Shown in pieces: positions 6,147 to 8,417 of a stretch of 8,417 nt of DNA; position 1 is the stretch's first letter; each line of letters starts with the position of its first letter. The position numbers and the translations under genes were made by a program. Source of the stretch: Candidatus Odinarchaeota archaeon. Lineage in GTDB: Archaea; Asgardarchaeota; Baldrarchaeia; Baldrarchaeales; DXJG01. The stretch is from NCBI GenBank assembly GCA_021158895.1, contig JAGGSW010000024.1, positions 1-8,417 of the forward strand. The letters are read 5' to 3'. A model generated the notes under the pieces. The model was not told where the DNA came from, made no database searches, and worked only from the letters and a program-made list of their open reading frames with translations.

Positions 6147-6917
6147 TTAAGACTCGTTTATTATCGTCGTGAGCTTATCAACTAATTTTTCAACAGCATT
6201 TAGTTTAATATTTTCTAAAGGTTCACCTGCGAGGTTTTTTCTGGTTATCTCCGCTTCATAGCTTATACTTCCAAGTATGTTTTTATCTTTCAATTTTTCT
6301 CTGAGAATTTTCTCTGTTTCGATATCAACCTTATTGAGTATGAGGTAGAGCCTTTTATTTATTTGATGTGCTAGTTTCTCAGCTTTCTCTGCAAGGACTA
6401 TGGATTCATAGGTTGGATCTATAATTAAGAGAAGCATGTCACATGCTTCTTCAACTGCTCTTCCAAAATGTTCAATTCCAGCATCCGTGTCTATTAGAAC
6501 AATTTCCCTATCTTTCAGTTTCAACTTTTTAATGAATTCTCTTGCAAGCGCGTTAAAGGGACATGCGCAGCCAGAACCATAGTCTCCAACCTTGCCTATA
6601 ACTAAAAGCCCCAAATCACTTTTCCAAGCAATACATTCCCCAGGTATGTCATTAAAACTGAGTGAATCCGGTATTTTCCAGTTTAATTCACCTTTTCCTC
6701 TAAACAAAACGTTAGAAACTTGTCTGCGCCCGCCCATAAAGTCAGCTAAAGTTTTCGAAGGCGGATTTAAACCAAGCATTCTATAAAGGGTGACGTTAGA
6801 TTCGTCTGAGTCTATCACTAAGGTCTTATACTTCTTACGCGTAAGGCTGTGGGCTAAAAGCGATATAATGGTACTCTTACCGGAACCGCCCTTACCGAAA
6901 AACAATATTTTAGACAA
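6147..6917 (-). CDS. CooC-like nickel-insertion ATPase (deviant Walker A, MinD/SIMIBI family)
   Basis: CooC proteins are cytoplasmic ATP-dependent dimers that help deliver nickel to carbon monoxide dehydrogenase or acetyl-CoA synthase. Numbering from the upstream TTG at 6941, the protein shows the deviant Walker A GKGGSGKST (16-24), switch I DSDESN (44-49), a C-A-C motif at 125-127 (GSGCACP) matching the CXC metal site of CooC, LIDTDAGIEHFGR (149-161), a family signature, and NKVD (203-206) for nucleotide recognition. I place the start at the TTG at 6917 (256 residues, MSKILFFGKGG). It has GGGGTGA five bases upstream and puts the P-loop at the usual distance, and a TATA box at 6949-6957 predicts transcription starting near 6926-6929, downstream of the 6941 TTG. 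A leaderless GTG at 6926 is also possible. No carbon monoxide dehydrogenase gene is in the window, so the client is unknown. Divergent from the inositol-phosphate synthase gene. Confidence 0.85.
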   Translation of the reverse strand: MSKILFFGKGGSGKSTIISLLAHSLTRKKYKTLVIDSDESNVTLYRMLGLNPPSKTLADFMGGRRQVSNVLFRGKGELNWKIPDSLSFNDIPGECIAWKSDLGLLVIGKVGDYGSGCACPFNALAREFIKKLKLKDREIVLIDTDAGIEHFGRAVEEACDMLLLIIDPTYESIVLAEKAEKLAHQINKRLYLILNKVDIETEKILREKLKDKNILGSISYEAEITRKNLAGEPLENIKLNAVEKLVDKLTTIINES

Positions 6918-6922
6918 GCATT

Positions 6923-6929
6923 TCACCCC
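6923..6929 (-). promoter_or_regulatory. Ribosome binding site deciding the CooC-like start
   Basis: Minus-strand GGGGTGA ends five bases before the TTG at 6917. It lies inside the longest open frame, so it argues for the shorter protein. Confidence 0.6.
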
Positions 6930-6948
6930 GAAATTCTTCAAAGCAAAG

Positions 6949-6957
6949 AAATATAAA
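6949..6957 (-). promoter_or_regulatory. TATA box of the CooC-like gene
   Basis: TTTATATTT on the minus strand is a near-perfect archaeal TATA element. Its centre (6953) predicts a transcription start at about 6926-6929, giving a very short or absent leader. Confidence 0.6.
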
Positions 6958-6962
6958 CCTAT

Positions 6963-7015
6963 TGACTCTTAAATTCCCTTACTTAACGATGATTTTAAAC
7001 AATAAACTGACTCTT
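6963..7015 (+). repeat. Direct repeat TGACTCTT in divergent promoter region
   Basis: The 8-base word TGACTCTT occurs at 6963-6970 and 7008-7015, 45 bases apart start to start. One copy abuts the CooC-gene TATA box and the other lies in the spacer of the inverted repeat. It could be a binding site but is short enough to arise by chance. Confidence 0.35.
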
Positions 7016-7027
7016 TCATATTGTTTA
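6996..7027 (+). promoter_or_regulatory. Inverted repeat, candidate operator between divergent promoters
   Basis: TAAACAATA (6996-7004) and TATTGTTTA (7019-7027) are exact reverse complements separated by 14 bases, 23 bases centre to centre, about two helical turns. The element sits between the CooC-gene TATA box (6949-6957) and the ino1 TATA box (7050-7058), where a dimeric regulator could act on both. The arms are AT-rich, so chance is not excluded. Confidence 0.4.
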
Positions 7028-7049
7028 TGAAAATGCTTAAGAATTAAAG

Positions 7050-7058
7050 CTTATAAAA
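7050..7058 (+). promoter_or_regulatory. TATA box of the inositol-phosphate synthase gene
   Basis: CTTATAAAA, preceded by a purine-rich stretch (GAATTAAAG) resembling a TFB-recognition element. Transcription would begin near 7080, leaving a leader of about 55 bases that contains the ribosome site at 7124-7131. Confidence 0.55.
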
Positions 7059-7123
7059 TGATAATGTTAGTGTTGTAGAGGGCAAGCCAATTTCTGATCA
7101 TTAATATGTTATGATTAAAATAC

Positions 7124-7131
7124 GAGGTGAT
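7124..7131 (+). promoter_or_regulatory. Ribosome binding site of the inositol-phosphate synthase gene
   Basis: GAGGTGAT, four bases before the ATG at 7136. It contains the in-frame GTG at 7127, which would otherwise extend the protein by three residues; the ATG is therefore the better start. Confidence 0.8.
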
Positions 7132-7135
7132 TTCT

Positions 7136-8200
7136 ATGGCTAAGATTAAGGTAGGAGTTTTCGGGGTTGGAAATGCTTGTTCATCTTTCATCCAAGGTTT
7201 ACAGCTATGTAAAGAACATGGAGAGAAAATTGAAGGGTTAATGCACTGGGATCTTGGAGGATACACACCTCTCGACATAGAAATTGTTGCAGCTTTCGAC
7301 ATTGACAAAAGAAAGGTGGGGAAGGATCTTTCAGAAGCCATCTTTTCACCGCCAAACAACATGCTAAAACTCTGCGACGTACCAAAACTCGATGTAACCG
7401 TCGAAAAAGGGCATTTACTCGACGAATTCAGTCCAGACATTAAAGAACTGATAAAGTTCGACGATTCACCACCAGTTGACATCGTTGATTCCCTTAAAAG
7501 TAAAGGTGCAGAAATGGTGGTCAACCTAGTTCCAAGTAGCGCTATTGAAACAACAAAATTCTACGCTGAAAAAACCATCGAGGCAGGTTGCGGTTTCATA
7601 AACTGTGTGCCAGTTTTCATTGCCAGCGATGCTGAATGGGCTGGAAAATTTGAAAAAGCAGGTTTACCTGTTGTTGGAGACGACCTTGAAAGTCAAGCTG
7701 GGTCAACAATATTACATAGATGGATTTTAGAACTTTTAACCTTAAGAAGCGTAAAAGTATTGGAAACTTACGCTTTAGATGTCGGAGGTAGTCCAGAATC
7801 TATACATGCCCTTGACTGGGAGAAAACTATGGCTAAAAGAATGGTTAAGACAGAGGCAGTAAAATCAGCTGTTCCCTACGATGTACCGGTTGTTGCTGGA
7901 TCCACAGATTACGTAGATTTCCTAGGAGACTTCAGAGATACTTTAATCTGGATAAAAGGGAAAATTTTTGGTGGCGCTCCGATAACAATCGACCTTAAAA
8001 TCAAGGTTCCTGATGGTGCAAACGCTGTTAGCCCATTGATGGATGCAATTAGAGGGGTAAAAATAGCTATGGATAGGGGTATTTCTGGAGCACTTGAAAG
8101 TGTTTCAGCATACGCCTTTAAGCATCCACCAAAATCTGCATCGCCAAAAACTGCAGAAAAATGGATGATGGAATTTATTGAAGGTAAAAGAGAAAAGTAA
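7136..8200 (+). CDS. ino1: Myo-inositol-1-phosphate synthase (inositol-3-phosphate synthase)
   Basis: The enzyme uses NAD to convert glucose 6-phosphate into 1L-myo-inositol 1-phosphate, the entry to inositol lipids and, in some archaea, di-inositol phosphate solutes. The 354-residue protein has a Rossmann start FGVGNACSSFIQG (9-21), acidic strand end VAAFDID (51-57), VNLVPSS (129-135), GCGFINCVPVFIA (151-163), GDDLESQAGSTILHR (181-195), YALDVGGS (212-219), MVKTEAV (236-242), GSTDYVDFL (255-263) and DAIRGVKIAMDRGISG (303-318). The length and order fit the short prokaryotic form. Two deviations stand out: the usual GDDxKSQ has Glu185 in place of the conserved lysine, and the usual NVGGNxDF is DVGGSPES. 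Whether activity is standard is therefore open. ATG with GAGGTGAT four bases upstream; own promoter, divergent from the CooC-like gene; ends 146 bases before the next plus-strand gene, which has its own TATA candidate. Confidence 0.87.
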   Translation: MAKIKVGVFGVGNACSSFIQGLQLCKEHGEKIEGLMHWDLGGYTPLDIEIVAAFDIDKRKVGKDLSEAIFSPPNNMLKLCDVPKLDVTVEKGHLLDEFSPDIKELIKFDDSPPVDIVDSLKSKGAEMVVNLVPSSAIETTKFYAEKTIEAGCGFINCVPVFIASDAEWAGKFEKAGLPVVGDDLESQAGSTILHRWILELLTLRSVKVLETYALDVGGSPESIHALDWEKTMAKRMVKTEAVKSAVPYDVPVVAGSTDYVDFLGDFRDTLIWIKGKIFGGAPITIDLKIKVPDGANAVSPLMDAIRGVKIAMDRGISGALESVSAYAFKHPPKSASPKTAEKWMMEFIEGKREK

Positions 8201-8213
8201 AATCACCACACAG

Positions 8214-8219
8214 TTTTTT
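8214..8219 (+). terminator. T-tract terminator candidate after ino1
   Basis: TTTTTT lies 14 bases after the ino1 stop, with a second T6 run at 8248-8253. There is no clear hairpin; such runs suffice as archaeal termination signals. Confidence 0.35.
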
Positions 8220-8272
8220 ACAGCTTTTAGTTTAAACAATTTTAACATTTTTTAGCTTCACTGCTTGTGATA

Positions 8273-8280
8273 TTTAAATA
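8273..8280 (+). promoter_or_regulatory. TATA box of the gene starting at 8347
   Basis: TTTAAATA (continuing TAATTTT) matches the archaeal TATA consensus. The predicted start site near 8303 would leave a leader of about 44 bases including the ribosome site at 8334-8340. Confidence 0.5.
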
Positions 8281-8333
8281 TAATTTTAACCTTTAATTTA
8301 CTTAAACGGCAGATATTTTACCAAGTTAAATGA

Positions 8334-8340
8334 GGAGGTG
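8334..8340 (+). promoter_or_regulatory. Strong ribosome binding site of the partial gene
   Basis: GGAGGTG, six bases before TTG at 8347. It is the strongest ribosome site in the window and selects this TTG as the start. Confidence 0.7.
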
Positions 8341-8346
8341 GAAAAT

Positions 8347-8417
8347 TTGGTTGGAAGTGAGGGTGAAGGTGCGAAAATAGCTTTATCTGTTCTTGATTTT
8401 GGAAGAATTGGAATAGC
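8347..8417 (+). CDS. Start of a gene cut by the window edge, possibly ribulose-phosphate 3-epimerase-like
   Basis: Only 23 codons are present, from a TTG start with GGAGGTG six bases upstream and a TATA candidate 70 bases upstream. After a short Gly/Glu-rich head the protein reads KIALSVLDFGRIGI, which resembles the first strand and helix of ribulose-phosphate 3-epimerase (consensus KIAPSILSADFxxLGEE), though with a two-residue shortening. The evidence for a real gene is good; the product is a weak guess from about a dozen residues. It follows ino1 in the same direction but appears to have its own promoter. Confidence 0.55.
   Translation, partial: MVGSEGEGAKIALSVLDFGRIGI

Noticed and set aside
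7051..7524. 157-codon minus-strand open frame over the ino1 start
   Set aside because: Low-complexity Ser/Phe-rich translation typical of an antisense shadow; it covers the ino1 promoter and N-terminal Rossmann codons.

Overview
This 8.4 kb window is AT-rich and reads as the chromosome of an archaeon. The evidence is archaeal-type TATA elements (TTTATATTT, CTTATAAAA, TTTAAATA) upstream of genes, strong GGAGG/GGTGAT ribosome binding sites, several TTG or GTG starts, and gene content: a CooC-type ATPase, an archaeal-size inositol-phosphate synthase, a TldD/PmbA pair and a stand-alone Roadblock/LC7-like protein. A deep-branching thermoproteotal lineage such as Bathyarchaeia would fit, but this is inference; no rRNA or other phylogenetic marker is present. 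I saw no tRNA, rRNA, CRISPR array or insertion sequence.

Layout: (1) 28-946, plus strand: decayed remnant of a heavy-metal (CopB-like) P-type ATPase. It has lost its central third to half and needs several reading-frame changes. (2) 1080-2234, plus: intact enolase-superfamily dipeptide epimerase. (3) 5544-2339, minus: a tight three-gene unit of Roadblock/LC7-like protein, TldD-like protein and PmbA/TldE-like protein, linked by a TTGA start/stop overlap and a 3-base gap. (4) 6036-5632, minus: small four-helix membrane protein of unknown function. (5) 6917-6147, minus: CooC-like nickel-insertion ATPase with no partner metalloenzyme in view. (6) 7136-8200, plus: myo-inositol-1-phosphate synthase, divergent from the CooC gene across a 218-base region with two TATA boxes and a 9-base inverted repeat between them. 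(7) 8347-8417, plus: start of a further gene, possibly ribulose-phosphate 3-epimerase-like, running off the window.

The most interesting point is the three-gene unit. The TldD-like protein, normally the catalytic zinc-protease half of TldD/TldE, has no HExxxH motif and lacks the usual C-terminal cysteine ligand. Its PmbA-like partner belongs to the half that normally lacks the motif. Neither subunit therefore appears able to be a canonical TldD metalloprotease, and the pair is translationally coupled to a Roadblock/LC7-like protein, a fold best known as a small-GTPase regulator or scaffold. This may be a non-proteolytic or differently catalytic TldD/E-derived complex. Secondary points are the Lys-to-Glu change in the GDDxKSQ motif of the inositol-phosphate synthase and the paired repeats in the divergent promoter region.
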